A DNA stretch of 64,000 nt from FEN-33 sp963768775 (GTDB taxonomy: Archaea > Thermoplasmatota > Thermoplasmata > Methanomassiliicoccales > UBA472): contig CAVYIY010000008.1 of assembly GCA_963768775.1 (NCBI GenBank), positions 613,965 to 677,964 on the forward strand, given 5' to 3'. A program made the translations under genes and the position numbers. Each line of letters begins with the position of its first letter. Positions within the stretch are counted from its first letter, which is position 1. The notes under the pieces are model-generated. The model saw only the letters and a program-made list of their open reading frames with translations, was not told the origin of the DNA and searched no databases. Shown here piece after piece: positions 28,150-37,145 of the stretch.

Positions 28150-30135
28150 TCACGTCAGAAGTGTTCCCAATCTGAACGCTATTCCTCCAATGAGTATGGC
28201 TATGCCGACCTCGGCCGCCGCGATCATGACCGCGTTCTTCCATCCATACTCCTTGACTAGGGTGATTATCACTGCTATGCAGGGAATATAGATCATGCTC
28301 ACCAGTGCCAAAACGATCAGCTGAAGCGGGGTCATGACCAAAGCGAAGTTAGTGGTCTGAAAGATGACCGCCAACATCAGTATGGTCAATTCCTTCCGGA
28401 CAACTCCGAAGATGAGGAGGATGCCGGCTGCCGCAGGCAGGCCCAGCCACCACACGGTTATGGGGTTTAGAACGGCGTTTATGGGGTCCAGCACTCCAAA
28501 CGAGTATAGGGCTTGCAGCGCCGCGCTCCCGATGATGTACGCTGGGAAGACGACCCACAGCAGGGACTTGGTGCGTGCCCAGGTCTGCTTCACTACCACC
28601 CGCAAAGAGGGGATGTGATACTTTGACATCTCCATGATGAGGCCAGCCGATTCACCAGGGATTATTTTGTACGCGATTCTGCCCACCACCAAAATTAAGA
28701 CGATGTCAAAGGCATAGAGGGCCAGGGCCCACCAAATGTTGACGAATGCCGCCACTAGTCCGAGGATGACCACCGTCCGGGCGGTGCAAGGGACGAGCGT
28801 CACCAGAACGGTGCTGATTAGCTTCTGCTTGCGCGTCTCCATTATCCGGCACGCATAGCACGCCGGCACATTGCACCCGTATCCCAGGATGAGGGGGATG
28901 ATCGCTTTCCCGTGCAAACCGATCTTGTGCATGCCCTTGTCTAACATGAACGAGATCCTGGTGAGGTAACCGGAGTCCTCTATCACCGCGAGGATAAGAT
29001 AGAACGGGAGCACGTAAGGAATTATCAGAGTCACCCCGGCCACGAAGCCGGTGAAGGCCCCATTCCAAAGGATGCTCCACACCGGTCCTGAGATCACTGG
29101 TTCGTACCGCTCGATACCGGTCAAGAAATCCTGTATCAGGGCGGAAATCTGGGAGCCAAATAAGAATGTCCAGACGAGCAGGCCGCCAATGACCGCCACC
29201 ACCATCAAGTATCCCAGCACAGGATGCAGGGCAATCGAGTCTAGCTTATCCGACCAGCTCTTCTTTTCGCTTAATTCGACCTGGTTGGTCTGAGTCATGA
29301 TTTCGCTGGCTATGCGGTCCACCAGCTGATAGCGTTCAGCAGTGATGACAACGCCAGACGGTTCTCCGTGAATCTCCTCCAGCTCCTTCGCCAGCCGGCC
29401 ACTGATGGTGACTATTTCGTTATTCGTCCGAGCCACCAGCTCCGAGAATTCCCGGTCCCTTTCCAAGAGCTTGATCGCCACCCATCTCGCCGGATACCCA
29501 GTCATAACATTACGGAGCAAGGGAAGGAGCTTGTCCATCCTCTCCTCGACCTCCTTCCCGTATTTTGCCACAGGCGGCTTTGCCTTCTTATCCGCAACTT
29601 CAAGGATCTTCTCGGTAAGCTCGGCTATTCCCTTGCCCTTGATGGCTATCATTGAGATCACGGGAAGCCCGATCCTCTGCTCCAATTTCGGGACGTCGAT
29701 GATCATGCCCCGTTTCTGCAAGAGGTCCGTCTGGTTCAAGGCGATGACCATGGGGGCGCCGAACTCCATCAATTGGATGGTGAAGAAAAGGTTCCGCTCT
29801 AGAGCGTTGGCGTCGATGACGTTGATCACGGCGTCCGGCCTTTCCAATGCGATGAAGTCGCGAGAGACTACCTCCTCCATGGAATAGGTGGAGAAGGAGT
29901 AAATGCCAGGTAAATCGACAATCTCGATCCTCCGACCCTTGTGCTGCAGCAGGCCCACCGCCCTCTCAACGGTCTTGCCAGGCCAATTGCCGATGATCTG
30001 ATCCACGCCGGTGAGTTGATTAAATATCACGCTCTTGCCCACGTTGGCGTTCCCGGCCAGGGCGATTACGGTGTCGGCGTCCTTAATCGCCACTGGTCTG
30101 GATGAGTGTTGGGGGCAGGCCTCGCAGCCTGCCAT
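28150..30135 (-). CDS. feoB: Ferrous iron transport protein B
   Basis: I start at the ATG at 30,135 (MAGCEACPQH), one base after the stop of the regulator gene. The product has ~661 residues. The G domain shows G1 ALAGNANVGKSVIFN, G2/G3 GNWPGKTVERA and DLPGIYSFST, G4 ALNQTD and a GDI helical region (residues ~180-260). The membrane part has about eight helices with the Gate motif containing cysteine (GYGCNVPACYACRIMETR, LVTLVPCTARTVV). It imports Fe(II) through the cytoplasmic membrane. FeoA is not a separate gene; an FeoA-like domain is attached to the upstream regulator. The two genes form an operon under iron or manganese control. Confidence 0.95.
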   Translation of the reverse strand: MAGCEACPQHSSRPVAIKDADTVIALAGNANVGKSVIFNQLTGVDQIIGNWPGKTVERAVGLLQHKGRRIEIVDLPGIYSFSTYSMEEVVSRDFIALERPDAVINVIDANALERNLFFTIQLMEFGAPMVIALNQTDLLQKRGMIIDVPKLEQRIGLPVISMIAIKGKGIAELTEKILEVADKKAKPPVAKYGKEVEERMDKLLPLLRNVMTGYPARWVAIKLLERDREFSELVARTNNEIVTISGRLAKELEEIHGEPSGVVITAERYQLVDRIASEIMTQTNQVELSEKKSWSDKLDSIALHPVLGYLMVVAVIGGLLVWTFLFGSQISALIQDFLTGIERYEPVISGPVWSILWNGAFTGFVAGVTLIIPYVLPFYLILAVIEDSGYLTRISFMLDKGMHKIGLHGKAIIPLILGYGCNVPACYACRIMETRKQKLISTVLVTLVPCTARTVVILGLVAAFVNIWWALALYAFDIVLILVVGRIAYKIIPGESAGLIMEMSKYHIPSLRVVVKQTWARTKSLLWVVFPAYIIGSAALQALYSFGVLDPINAVLNPITVWWLGLPAAAGILLIFGVVRKELTILMLAVIFQTTNFALVMTPLQLIVLALVSMIYIPCIAVIITLVKEYGWKNAVMIAAAEVGIAILIGGIAFRLGTLLT

Positions 30136-30136
30136 A

Positions 30137-30847
30137 CTATGCCTCCACTCTGGTGACGAAGATGTTGTCGGCGATATCACTGGCGATGGCTAGCGTAGTC
30201 CTCCTAACGAGCAGTTCCACCGGTCCGTGCCTCGGCGCCTTCCGGACCAGTTTCACCCTGGTTTTCAGGGTGAGACCGAGATCGCAAAGCCGCTGGACGA
30301 CCTTCTGGTTCCCCCGGATGAATGCGATCTCAGCTTCTCCGTCAGGCTCGAGGTCGGTCACCGGGATGATCCCTTTCTCTCCTGAGGTGCGTGTTAGCCT
30401 GGTAATATCGGCTCGTTCGCATTGCTGACAGCTCCCGACAGACTTCTGGCACGGGGCAATAAGCTTGTCATGGGGTGAACGTGCAGGGGCCTCAAGCCAT
30501 CGACAGAGCGCGTCGGCGGTCTCATCCGACATATAGTGCTCCATCCGACACGCCTCGGCGTGGACCTTAGCCGGGTCGATCTTGAGCACGTCGAAGAGGA
30601 AGACCTCGAGCAACCGATGCCTCCGTTTGAGTCTTGTGACAATCTCCATGCCTTCATCGGTGAGCTTTGCTCCGGCGTACGGCTCGTAAGCGACTAACTT
30701 CTTTCCTGCCAAACTCTGGAGCGCCTCACTGACGCTCGCAGGCGATACATGGAGACTGCTGGCAATCTCGGTGGTCTTGGCCGTTCCGTTCGCCCCGACC
30801 AAATCGAAAATGGCCTCCAGATACTCATCCACCTGTTCCTGGGACAT
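30137..30847 (-). CDS. DtxR/MntR family metalloregulator with C-terminal FeoA domain
   Basis: A 236-residue protein with an N-terminal winged helix (YLEAIFDLVGANGTAKTTEIASSLHVSPASVSEAL), the dimerisation and metal-binding domain (HRLLEVFLFDVLKIDPAKVHAEACRMEHYMSDE, supplying the C/H/E ligands of DtxR proteins), a cysteine cluster CQKSVGSCQQC, and an SH3-like FeoA domain (GNQKVVQRLCDLGLTLKTRVKL). It should bind Fe(II) or Mn(II) and repress its own operon with feoB. Two copies of a TTAGGG-type palindrome sit just upstream of its start. Confidence 0.92.
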   Translation of the reverse strand: MSQEQVDEYLEAIFDLVGANGTAKTTEIASSLHVSPASVSEALQSLAGKKLVAYEPYAGAKLTDEGMEIVTRLKRRHRLLEVFLFDVLKIDPAKVHAEACRMEHYMSDETADALCRWLEAPARSPHDKLIAPCQKSVGSCQQCERADITRLTRTSGEKGIIPVTDLEPDGEAEIAFIRGNQKVVQRLCDLGLTLKTRVKLVRKAPRHGPVELLVRRTTLAIASDIADNIFVTRVEA

Positions 30848-30863
30848 TAGCTCGCTATCGAAG

Positions 30864-30902
30864 TTAAGGGTGCCCTAATATTAAAATGTTAGGGTACCCT
30901 AA
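30864..30902. promoter_or_regulatory. Tandem DtxR-type operators upstream of the regulator-feoB operon
   Basis: TTAAGGGTGCCCTAA (30,864-30,878) and the perfect palindrome TTAGGGTACCCTAA (30,889-30,902) are centred about 24 bases apart, some 17-55 bases before the regulator start. They closely resemble known IdeR/MntR-class boxes (TTAGGnnnnCCTAA). Confidence 0.8.
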
Positions 30903-31081
30903 ACATTTAATTGGAATATTTGAGTGGCCTTTGCTTCGCGATAACTCATTGCTCATGAGAATAAGGAAAAGAATGAAGTCCGTCGAGCTATGCTCTGCTT
31001 CATATCGAAAGATTGAATTTCGTTCTTTGTCATCTGGCTTCAATGATGGGCGGTCTCGGACAGACTCACCACCTTTCAAGC

Positions 31082-31620
31082 CCGAACCTCACCGCATCAC
31101 CATGTCCATTCATGGTTTTGTTTTGAGTCTGTCGATTTGAAGCGAGATCAATAAGAACAATGAAATGAAGAACAGACCAATCGTCAAGAAAGTCAACAGC
31201 CCTTGAATAGTAGGATCTATAGGTGCTGTGGTGACAAAACTTCCATAGCCGTTGTCAAAATTATGAACCGTAGTAAATTGTCCATTTATTGACCAGACAG
31301 TTATCCCAGCAAACAATGCGGTCATTAGACAGACGAAAATTGTGGCTATTATCTTCTTCTCCCTCTTTGACCACATAACATCCGTCTGACCCCACATTCA
31401 CCCACCAATCCGTCGTGTAACAATATGATTCAAAATAAATCCATGTTGCTATTGAATCATGCGTATTAGCAGGTTCATCTTCTATGTCCTGATTCACACC
31501 GCTTTGCCTATCACTTATTGTAGTTTCATTCAAGCCAATCGTAGGTGAATGAAGTACAGGCCGCCTCTCAGAGCCCGAACCTCACCGCATTCCTTGATGC
31601 TCATAAATGGTTTTGTGGTC
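31082..31620. repeat. Imperfect direct repeat, two copies of about 50 bases
   Basis: Copies at about 31,079-31,135 and 31,570-31,625 both begin AGCCCGAACCTCACCGCAT and go on to ATGGTTTTGT with a short divergent middle. They flank the small membrane-protein region. A reversed GATGCGGTGAGG is found near 32,731. The function is unknown; a duplication or a mobile small element is possible. Confidence 0.5.
31110..31376 (-). CDS. Small two-helix membrane protein, hypothetical
   Basis: From the ATG at 31,376 (MWSKREKKIIATIF) the product has 88 residues with two hydrophobic segments (residues ~9-28 IIATIFVCLMTALFAGITVW, and ~60-80 LLTFLTIGLFFISLFLLISL) and a short basic C-terminus. An upstream methionine at 31,397 is also in frame. 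A different open frame (31,261-31,533) overlaps its start and could be its frame-shifted N-terminal part. No family recognised. Confidence 0.45.
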   Translation of the reverse strand: MWSKREKKIIATIFVCLMTALFAGITVWSINGQFTTVHNFDNGYGSFVTTAPIDPTIQGLLTFLTIGLFFISLFLLISLQIDRLKTKP

Positions 31621-31662
31621 AAGCTGATATTGCGAGACTGGGGGAGTCCGGTTTTCATAAGT

Positions 31663-31702
31663 TATACTATACCCCCGCACCATTGGTTTCGGGGGTAGTA
31701 TA
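31663..31702. repeat. GC-cored inverted repeat (hairpin)
   Basis: TATACTATACCCCCG and CGGGGGTAGTATA form an almost perfect stem (two-base bulge) around a 12-base loop containing CACCATTGG. It lies 3' of the minus-strand ICMT-like gene (stop at 31,749) and could terminate it, although no T-run follows on the minus strand. Confidence 0.5.
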
Positions 31703-31748
31703 CACTATCGAAAAATGATCCCTCACGATTCTGGACTTTGCTCTCACC

Positions 31749-32300
31749 TCAGTACACGAACGGGATGAGACGCTTGCTATGCTTTATGTAATCTTCATAC
31801 TCGGCCCCGAACCGTTCGATGAGCATCTTCTCCTCAAGCTTGGTCCGGTGCAGTAGGTAGGGGACGAGCAGTAGCATCACCAGGAAGCCGAGCAAGCTGG
31901 AAAGCATTACTGGGATGCCTAGGAAGAGCACGATGGCTCCAAGATAGGCTGGGTGGCGGACCCACTTGTAAATACCGGTCTTGACGAGCGTGTGCCCCTC
32001 TCGGATGCGAAGGGCGCCGGAGAAGTTACTCTTCAATGTGGCGATGGCCACTAACCTGATGACCCCGCCTAGCAGGATCATTCCTAAGCCCACTATAAAA
32101 AGTGCCAGGTTAATGCCCGAGAGCGATTCGACCCTAATGACCTTGCCATTACTTCCCGCAATATCGGTTGGGTCCAATGCGCACGCCAAGAAGCCAAGTA
32201 CTATGATGATGAACATCCCCAGTGTGAAGAGAGGACTCTCGTAGCGCTTCTTTTCCATCGCCTGGGAATTTTCGAGCGGGCTAATAATGATATCCCGCAT
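31749..32300 (-). CDS. Isoprenylcysteine methyltransferase-like (ICMT/PEMT family) membrane protein
   Basis: The product of ~183 residues has four to five membrane helices and the family signature GIYKWVRHPAYLGAIVLFLG followed by KLEEKMLIERFGAEYEDYIK. Proteins of this family methylate small or lipid substrates with SAM at the membrane; the natural acceptor in archaea is not known. I placed the start at 32,300 (MRDIIISPL); 32,258 (MEKKRYES) is equally possible because neither has a strong ribosome binding site. Confidence 0.8.
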   Translation of the reverse strand: MRDIIISPLENSQAMEKKRYESPLFTLGMFIIIVLGFLACALDPTDIAGSNGKVIRVESLSGINLALFIVGLGMILLGGVIRLVAIATLKSNFSGALRIREGHTLVKTGIYKWVRHPAYLGAIVLFLGIPVMLSSLLGFLVMLLLVPYLLHRTKLEEKMLIERFGAEYEDYIKHSKRLIPFVY

Positions 32301-32508
32301 ATTGAAAAAGAATTCTCGTATTACTAGACGTGGCTGTGGTGGGTCTGCCCGGACTGGCAACATCACATATCCAGTAAGTCGCTAATAAGATTCAATAACG
32401 GCCTTTCGTGCGTCTATTGAGCTGAAACCATTTTCCTTCTTTTTCACTTTGCTCTTGATTGCATCTTTTCCTTCAATCTATGTTCCCATGCTCGACCCAT
32501 CCATTCGC

Positions 32509-32700
32509 TCATAAAATCGCATATTTTCGATATTGCACGTCTTCTCCGCACCAATTACAGCGAACTGCTGTTCCAATCAGTATGGAAGTGAAAAGGACCT
32601 CTGCCGCATCAAATTGAATCTGCGCATTGGCCCATTGGTCGCATACTGCGCACTTGATTTCACAAGATGTCTCGTGGGGCATAAGCCTGGGAAATCTCAA
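32509..32700 (-). CDS. Small zinc-ribbon-like protein
   Basis: A 63-residue protein with a Cys-x2-Cys pair near residue 20 (CAVCDQW) and another near residue 48 (CNWCGED), the pattern of a zinc ribbon. The region between holds a hydrophobic strand (VLFTSILIGTAV). A probable start is the methionine at residue 7 (MPHETSCEIKC). No family identified; confidence rests on the paired cysteines. Confidence 0.5.
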   Translation of the reverse strand: MRFPRLMPHETSCEIKCAVCDQWANAQIQFDAAEVLFTSILIGTAVRCNWCGEDVQYRKYAIL

Positions 32701-32823
32701 AAATAAATATCAAACTGCTTGTTGTGGCGGGATGCGGTGAGGATTGGGATTTCCATTCAATCATTGATCTAACAGTTATCGGACGGACAGACCCGGAACT
32801 TAATCATCTATCATAAATAGGAG

Positions 32824-33189
32824 ATGTTCCAAGGCAAACGCATGGATGAAAGCACGCCGAAAGCGGTCAGGATATTGGTTCCAGCATTACTGATCGCTGC
32901 ATTCGTCATTGCGGCAATCTTAATTGTGATCATCCTGATGGCGGGTTACCCTCCCTCTTGGGCAATTGGTGTATTTTTAACAGTGTTAATCTTCTTGGTG
33001 ATCGTCCGGATAATAGCATATGCTGGCTTTGGATATCCGCGATATAATTTCTCCCAACAATACTATCAAAGTAAATCATATCTGTTTGAGAAGGAGCCGG
33101 AGAAGGCCTTGGAAGCGAAGTACACCCGGGGCGAAATAACTGAGGAGCAGTATCGACAGATGCTGGATGATCTTCGGGGGAAGAAATAG
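32824..33189 (+). CDS. SHOCT-domain membrane protein
   Basis: A 121-residue protein with two membrane helices (residues ~17-40 and ~47-67) and a C-terminal short helical SHOCT motif (EAKYTRGEITEEQYRQMLDDLRG). SHOCT domains are short oligomerisation modules at protein C-termini. TAGGAG lies a few bases before the ATG; an internal ATG at 32,842 (MDESTPK) is also reasonable. The function is unknown. Confidence 0.75.
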   Translation: MFQGKRMDESTPKAVRILVPALLIAAFVIAAILIVIILMAGYPPSWAIGVFLTVLIFLVIVRIIAYAGFGYPRYNFSQQYYQSKSYLFEKEPEKALEAKYTRGEITEEQYRQMLDDLRGKK

Positions 33190-33543
33190 TTGATGCAGAC
33201 CACTTTGAGGGCTGGTGGTTCTGATATTGCCCCATTTGACTAAACCAATTGCGACTAGAAAAAGCAAAGAAAAGGTTTGATGCAATCCTAAGGAATTGAA
33301 ATTAGAGAATGAATGTATGACTCGGACAGGTTCTAAATCCCGACGCCCGTACCATCTGGCTTATCCAGATTACTATCTTTTAGTTCCAATCAAAAGGGAA
33401 ATGGAATTGCTATGCCAGTAATCAGAGAGTTCGTCCAATTCGAAACGACATTGAAGCCGCTTCGGAGGAATTGGTTCCTGAATTCCTCGATACGCCGTAA
33501 TCAATATGAACCCCCCGATGACAATGATATTTGAGGGAACTTC
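33190..33543. other. Gene-free region with a tRNA-3'-end-like sequence
   Basis: No gene seen in 354 bases. At 33,329-33,354 GGTTCTAAATCC followed by CGACGCCCGTACCA resembles a T-loop, acceptor strand and CCA of a tRNA, without a matching 5' half nearby. Confidence 0.35.
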
Positions 33544-33858
33544 ATGGACGACAACACCAACCATGTCTATGTGCTCGTGGCCATCCAACCTGGGAAGGAG
33601 CAGGATTTTGCAGATGAGGTCGTGTCAATGGGGTTGATACGGGATCCGTTGGTTGACAAGATTGACTTCGTGCACGGTTCCTTTGATTTCATCATCACGT
33701 TCAGCGGAACGATCGACGATATCGACAACCGGATCTTGAAAATCAGGCTACTGAAGTACGTGGTTAGGACGGAAACGCTTATCCCATTCCAGCTTTTCAA
33801 ATGGAAGGAAAGGGTCAATAAGGCGAAGAGGGTCAGCCGAGGCAAGAAGAGCAAGTAA
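33544..33858 (+). CDS. Stand-alone Lrp/AsnC ligand-binding (RAM) domain protein
   Basis: A 104-residue protein that matches the RAM effector domain of Lrp/AsnC regulators (NHVYVLVAIQPGKEQDFADEV, FVHGSFDFIITFSGTIDDID) without the usual helix-turn-helix. Such short proteins bind amino acids and can modulate full-length Lrp partners. The basic C-terminal tail (WKERVNKAKRVSRGKKSK) is unusual and may bind nucleic acid. Confidence 0.75.
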   Translation: MDDNTNHVYVLVAIQPGKEQDFADEVVSMGLIRDPLVDKIDFVHGSFDFIITFSGTIDDIDNRILKIRLLKYVVRTETLIPFQLFKWKERVNKAKRVSRGKKSK

Positions 33859-34118
33859 TATCGGCTGATAAGCAGACGGCGGAGGATGGTTTGCCTAGCG
33901 CGTTCCCTCTCTTTGTCATGGTTCTGCGCTAACCATGATCGCCAGTACTTTCAGTCAGTGAGGTGAAGTGTTTTCCCCACTCCATATCTTCTCATTAAGT
34001 AATCGATTAATTGGGCATTCCACCATTTTTCAGGTCCATGCAGGATGGAGCGGTGAAAGACTCGCCGTAGGCGCGTACCAATCTCGCTCGGGGCGCGACC
34101 GGTCCATTTTGGCAGGAA

Positions 34119-34412
34119 TCATGGCTCTGGAGGCCGTTTCTCATCCTCCAATCCACTATCGGCCTTCGGGCTTTCCGCATCGCTATGGTTGCTGGTGGAG
34201 GTCATGACGATGGTGATAACGCCATCCTTGAGGCATCTGTGGGCATCTAGGTACATCAGCCTGGGGCCAAATCCCCCGTAGATCATCACCTCGCCTCCCC
34301 GCTGGACGTACTCGTGCAGGTCCTTCGCCTCCTTGTACCACCTCAGGATGCTGCCGTTGCTGAGCATCGCGAATCCGGATTCCATCTCGTTTCCGCAGAT
34401 AGGGCACTTCAT
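34119..34412 (-). CDS. Zinc-ribbon protein of the DUF6487-like type
   Basis: From the ATG at 34,412 the product starts MKCPICGNEMESGFAML, a zinc-knuckle start seen in short uncharacterised PF20097-like proteins. The remainder (WYKEAKDLHEYVQRGGEV, LDAHRCLKDGVITIVM) includes a histidine-cysteine pair that would complete a metal site. The last ~20 residues are polar and disordered. Function unknown. Confidence 0.65.
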   Translation of the reverse strand: MKCPICGNEMESGFAMLSNGSILRWYKEAKDLHEYVQRGGEVMIYGGFGPRLMYLDAHRCLKDGVITIVMTSTSNHSDAESPKADSGLEDEKRPPEP

Positions 34413-34487
34413 GGTCTCTCCCGAATTCAATTGGTGCCCGGAGTTCATAAGCTTGACTTTGCATGATGCTCATTGCCGAATCCATTT

Positions 34488-34845
34488 TCAGCAGGTCAGA
34501 TGCAATATCGCTGCGAACCACCTTTCTTCTCGATTCATCATTTCGATTGCTTTGTCCGTCGTCAGCGCGAAGACCCGATATCCGCTCAACTTGTCCCTAG
34601 CACGAGGCGTCAGTTGCATCATTCCCTTGAACCCTGCCCCGATTATCACGACCTCTGGCCTTTCCTGGTCCAGAAAATCCAGCTCTTTTTCTGACAATGG
34701 GTGTGGAAGTAATCTCCGGAATCCGCAAGGGACAGCTCGACATGCGTCTCTCAACGCTTCCATCGCTGTGCACGATGACATTATATGTGAACCTCTCCCC
34801 GTCCTTCGAGAACCATCCATGCGCCCCTCGATATCGATCCATCAT
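34488..34845 (-). CDS. Mth938/DUF498-like protein, one frameshift
   Basis: Two frames join near 34,715 to give a ~118-residue protein of the Mth938 family (PF04430, related to AAMDC and NDUFAF3). The N-terminal part has GERFTYNVIVHSDGSVERR; the C-terminal part has ELDFLDQERPEVVIIGAGFKG, GYRVFALTTDKAIEMMN and ends WFAAILHLTC, all hallmark pieces of this fold. Function in archaea is not established. Confidence 0.75.
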
Positions 34846-34950
34846 GCAATGCTCGCATCAGTTGAGCCTGCCTGGCCGATATTATGGCTTTGCATCATCG
34901 TTTGTTGAATCGGAATCGACCATGGTTCCAGATGCCACGGTCCCTTGACA

Positions 34951-36432
34951 TCACGCATGCCTGATGTTCGTGTACTCAGATATCTCGGAGTTCACCGTGC
35001 ACAAGTCCTCGTTGCTCATCTTATGCACGTCATCATGCCCGGTGAGCCTGGCGAACTCCTTCAGCTCCTCGGTCGAGACCCGGAGGAAGTTCTCCAGCCT
35101 CTTGGCCGAATAGTCTATGATCAGGCGCGCCCTGAGCTTCGGGTCCTGAGTGGTTATTCCCAGCGGGCATTTGTCGGTGTCGCATAATCGGTATTGTTGG
35201 CATCCGCAGGCGATGAGGGCAGCGTTTCCGATCGCCACCGCGTCCGCGCCCATGGCCAACGCCTTGGCGAAATCAGATGAGATCCTCAGGCCTCCGGTGA
35301 TCACCAGGGAGACATTCTCCGCCCTCTCCCGGTCAAGCAGCCTGCGGGCACGGTGGAGGGCGAATATCGTGGGCACGCTGGTGGAGTCCTTCACGAACTT
35401 CAGGGCAGAACCGGTCGACCCAGGCCTACCATCGATGGTGATGAAGTCCGGCTCGGCGGAGAGCGCCATCATCATGTCGTCCTCGATCTTTCCTGCAGCC
35501 AACTTGATGCCGATCGGCCTTCCATCGGAGGTGGTGCGCAGCCAATCGACCGTCTTCTTCAGACCCGCCCTGTCCTTGATCTCGGGGAAGTGAGCGGGAC
35601 TGATGATCTCCTGCCCCTCCGGCTTATTCCTAATCTTGGATATCTCCGCGGTGACCTTCGCCCCCGGGAGGTGTCCCCCCATGCCCGGTTTCGCCGACTG
35701 GCCTATCTTGATCTCGACGGCGCTGGCGCGCCGGAGATTAGACTCGGTGACGCTGTACTTGTTCGGCACATACTCGAAGATATACTTGCCCGCATTCTCC
35801 ATAATCTCTTCAACGCACCCTCCCTCGCCCGACCCGACCGCTGTGTCGACCGCCGCACTCCCCTTCGCGAGCGCTATCTCGACTTCCATGGACAGGGAGC
35901 CGAATGACATGTGGGTCACGAACAAAGGGGTTTCGATGACCAACGGCCGCTTGGCGCTGGGACCAATGACAGTCCTGGTGTTCACCGCCTCGTCCTTATT
36001 CAAGGGGATGGCGGCCAGTTGAGCGCCGAGAATCAGGATGTCGTCCCAGGAGATCACCGGAACCTTGGTCCGCATCGGTTCATTCAATGATTTGTTGGTC
36101 TGCGAGATCTTCTCGATCTCGGCCATGTGAATCTCGGTTTCGTCGCTCTTGCGGCGCCAAGGTGCTTGATAGGTTACCATTTCCTGTTCCTGGAGGTAGG
36201 CCGCGAATGAATGGATGTTACCGCATATCGGGCAGGTGATCTCCTTCTTGAGTTCCTCGGGGGTCCTCTCCACCACCGTCATCAAGTGGTCTCTGTTTGC
36301 TCCGCAGACCCAGCATCGCCAGTCGTTGTCCAGGTCCTGGGGCTTGGATCCAGGCTTGATCCCGTTCTGGAGATCGCCTTTGGCGTCATCATACTCGAAA
36401 ACATGACAGACATTGCATTTGAATCTGGACAT
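34951..36432 (-). CDS. gltB: Archaeal glutamate synthase-like FMN protein with N-terminal rubredoxin domain
   Basis: A 493-residue protein. Residues ~1-50 are a rubredoxin-type domain (CNVC ... CWVC), followed by a CPICG knuckle (~68). The rest is the FMN-binding TIM barrel of archaeal GltB (MSFGSLSMEVEIALAKGSA, GEGGCVEE, QSAKPGMGGHLPGAKV, IKLAAGKIEDDM, TIDGRPGSTGSA) and the 3Fe-4S ligand region CGCQQYRLCDTDKCPLGI. It makes glutamate from 2-oxoglutarate and glutamine-derived ammonia; in archaea the glutaminase is a separate protein, not seen here. The rubredoxin module probably feeds electrons to the Fe-S/FMN site. Confidence 0.88.
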   Translation of the reverse strand: MSRFKCNVCHVFEYDDAKGDLQNGIKPGSKPQDLDNDWRCWVCGANRDHLMTVVERTPEELKKEITCPICGNIHSFAAYLQEQEMVTYQAPWRRKSDETEIHMAEIEKISQTNKSLNEPMRTKVPVISWDDILILGAQLAAIPLNKDEAVNTRTVIGPSAKRPLVIETPLFVTHMSFGSLSMEVEIALAKGSAAVDTAVGSGEGGCVEEIMENAGKYIFEYVPNKYSVTESNLRRASAVEIKIGQSAKPGMGGHLPGAKVTAEISKIRNKPEGQEIISPAHFPEIKDRAGLKKTVDWLRTTSDGRPIGIKLAAGKIEDDMMMALSAEPDFITIDGRPGSTGSALKFVKDSTSVPTIFALHRARRLLDRERAENVSLVITGGLRISSDFAKALAMGADAVAIGNAALIACGCQQYRLCDTDKCPLGITTQDPKLRARLIIDYSAKRLENFLRVSTEELKEFARLTGHDDVHKMSNEDLCTVNSEISEYTNIRHA

Positions 36433-36559
36433 AGGCTAGCCAAACTCCTGAAGCGTCGCAAAGGATTGGAAGAGACTGCGAACTACCTCGCTTTATAGAT
36501 TTCCGATGACCGTATGGTTGGATTCGATACCAGGGTTTGCCCGCGCGATGATAATGGTC

Positions 36560-36901
36560 TCAACTCGATGACGGCTTATTGCTTCTTTCTTGAGCTTTGG
36601 CCGCTGCTCCGTATTGCTCGGAAAGTTGACGCAAGATTAGTCTAGCTTCCTTGATCTCCTCTTCTGGAACATTGTATTTCGAGGTCAGATTCCTGAGCCG
36701 CTCGTCAAGATAGACAAGCTTTTCATCGAATGTCATTCTTGAGACCTGATCCTGGGAGAATGTTGGCGTGAGATCCTTCACCGTTTCCTTTTCTTTCTTT
36801 AGGCAGTCATCGTGATAATACCGGTTGAGAATGTTCAGATATTTGTCTCGTCCTTTGACTACCTCTTTCCCGCAGATCTCGCATAACTTGATTTTTTCCA
36901 T
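36560..36901 (-). CDS. Hypothetical protein with zinc-binding N-terminus
   Basis: A 113-residue protein with CEICGKEV near the N-terminus and YYHDDCLKKE about 20 residues later, a LIM- or treble-clef-like C-x2-C ... H-x2-C arrangement. The rest is a charged helical region with predicted coiled-coil (DEKLVYLDERLRNLTSKYN, EEEIKEARLILRQLSEQYG). No function is suggested by its neighbours. Confidence 0.65.
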   Translation of the reverse strand: MEKIKLCEICGKEVVKGRDKYLNILNRYYHDDCLKKEKETVKDLTPTFSQDQVSRMTFDEKLVYLDERLRNLTSKYNVPEEEIKEARLILRQLSEQYGAAAKAQERSNKPSSS

Positions 36902-37145
36902 CTACCTTACCATATCGCCGAACAATCCATTAAAGGTCGGGGTCGCAGAACATCATCTGGGCCTTCTGCACCCGTGTTATCATGCCCTCTGCAATTCCTG
37001 AGACGAACCATTTCACGTTCGTTGCCACGATGAATCCCCTTTAATATGAGGTTAATTCGTGCCGTTCCGGCATGTAGTCTCCTTGGTATCTCAAAAGAAA
37101 TGAAAAGGAAAGGGTTTTGGTTGTTTATCGGTCGCGGTCATCGGC

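Noticed and set aside
31261..31533. Separate 90-residue gene overlapping the small membrane protein
   Set aside because: No motif or ribosome binding site; it may be at most a frameshifted extension of the membrane protein.
31663..31702. Intrinsic terminator of the ICMT-like gene
   Set aside because: The stem is good but there is no T-run in either direction, so I list it only as an inverted repeat.
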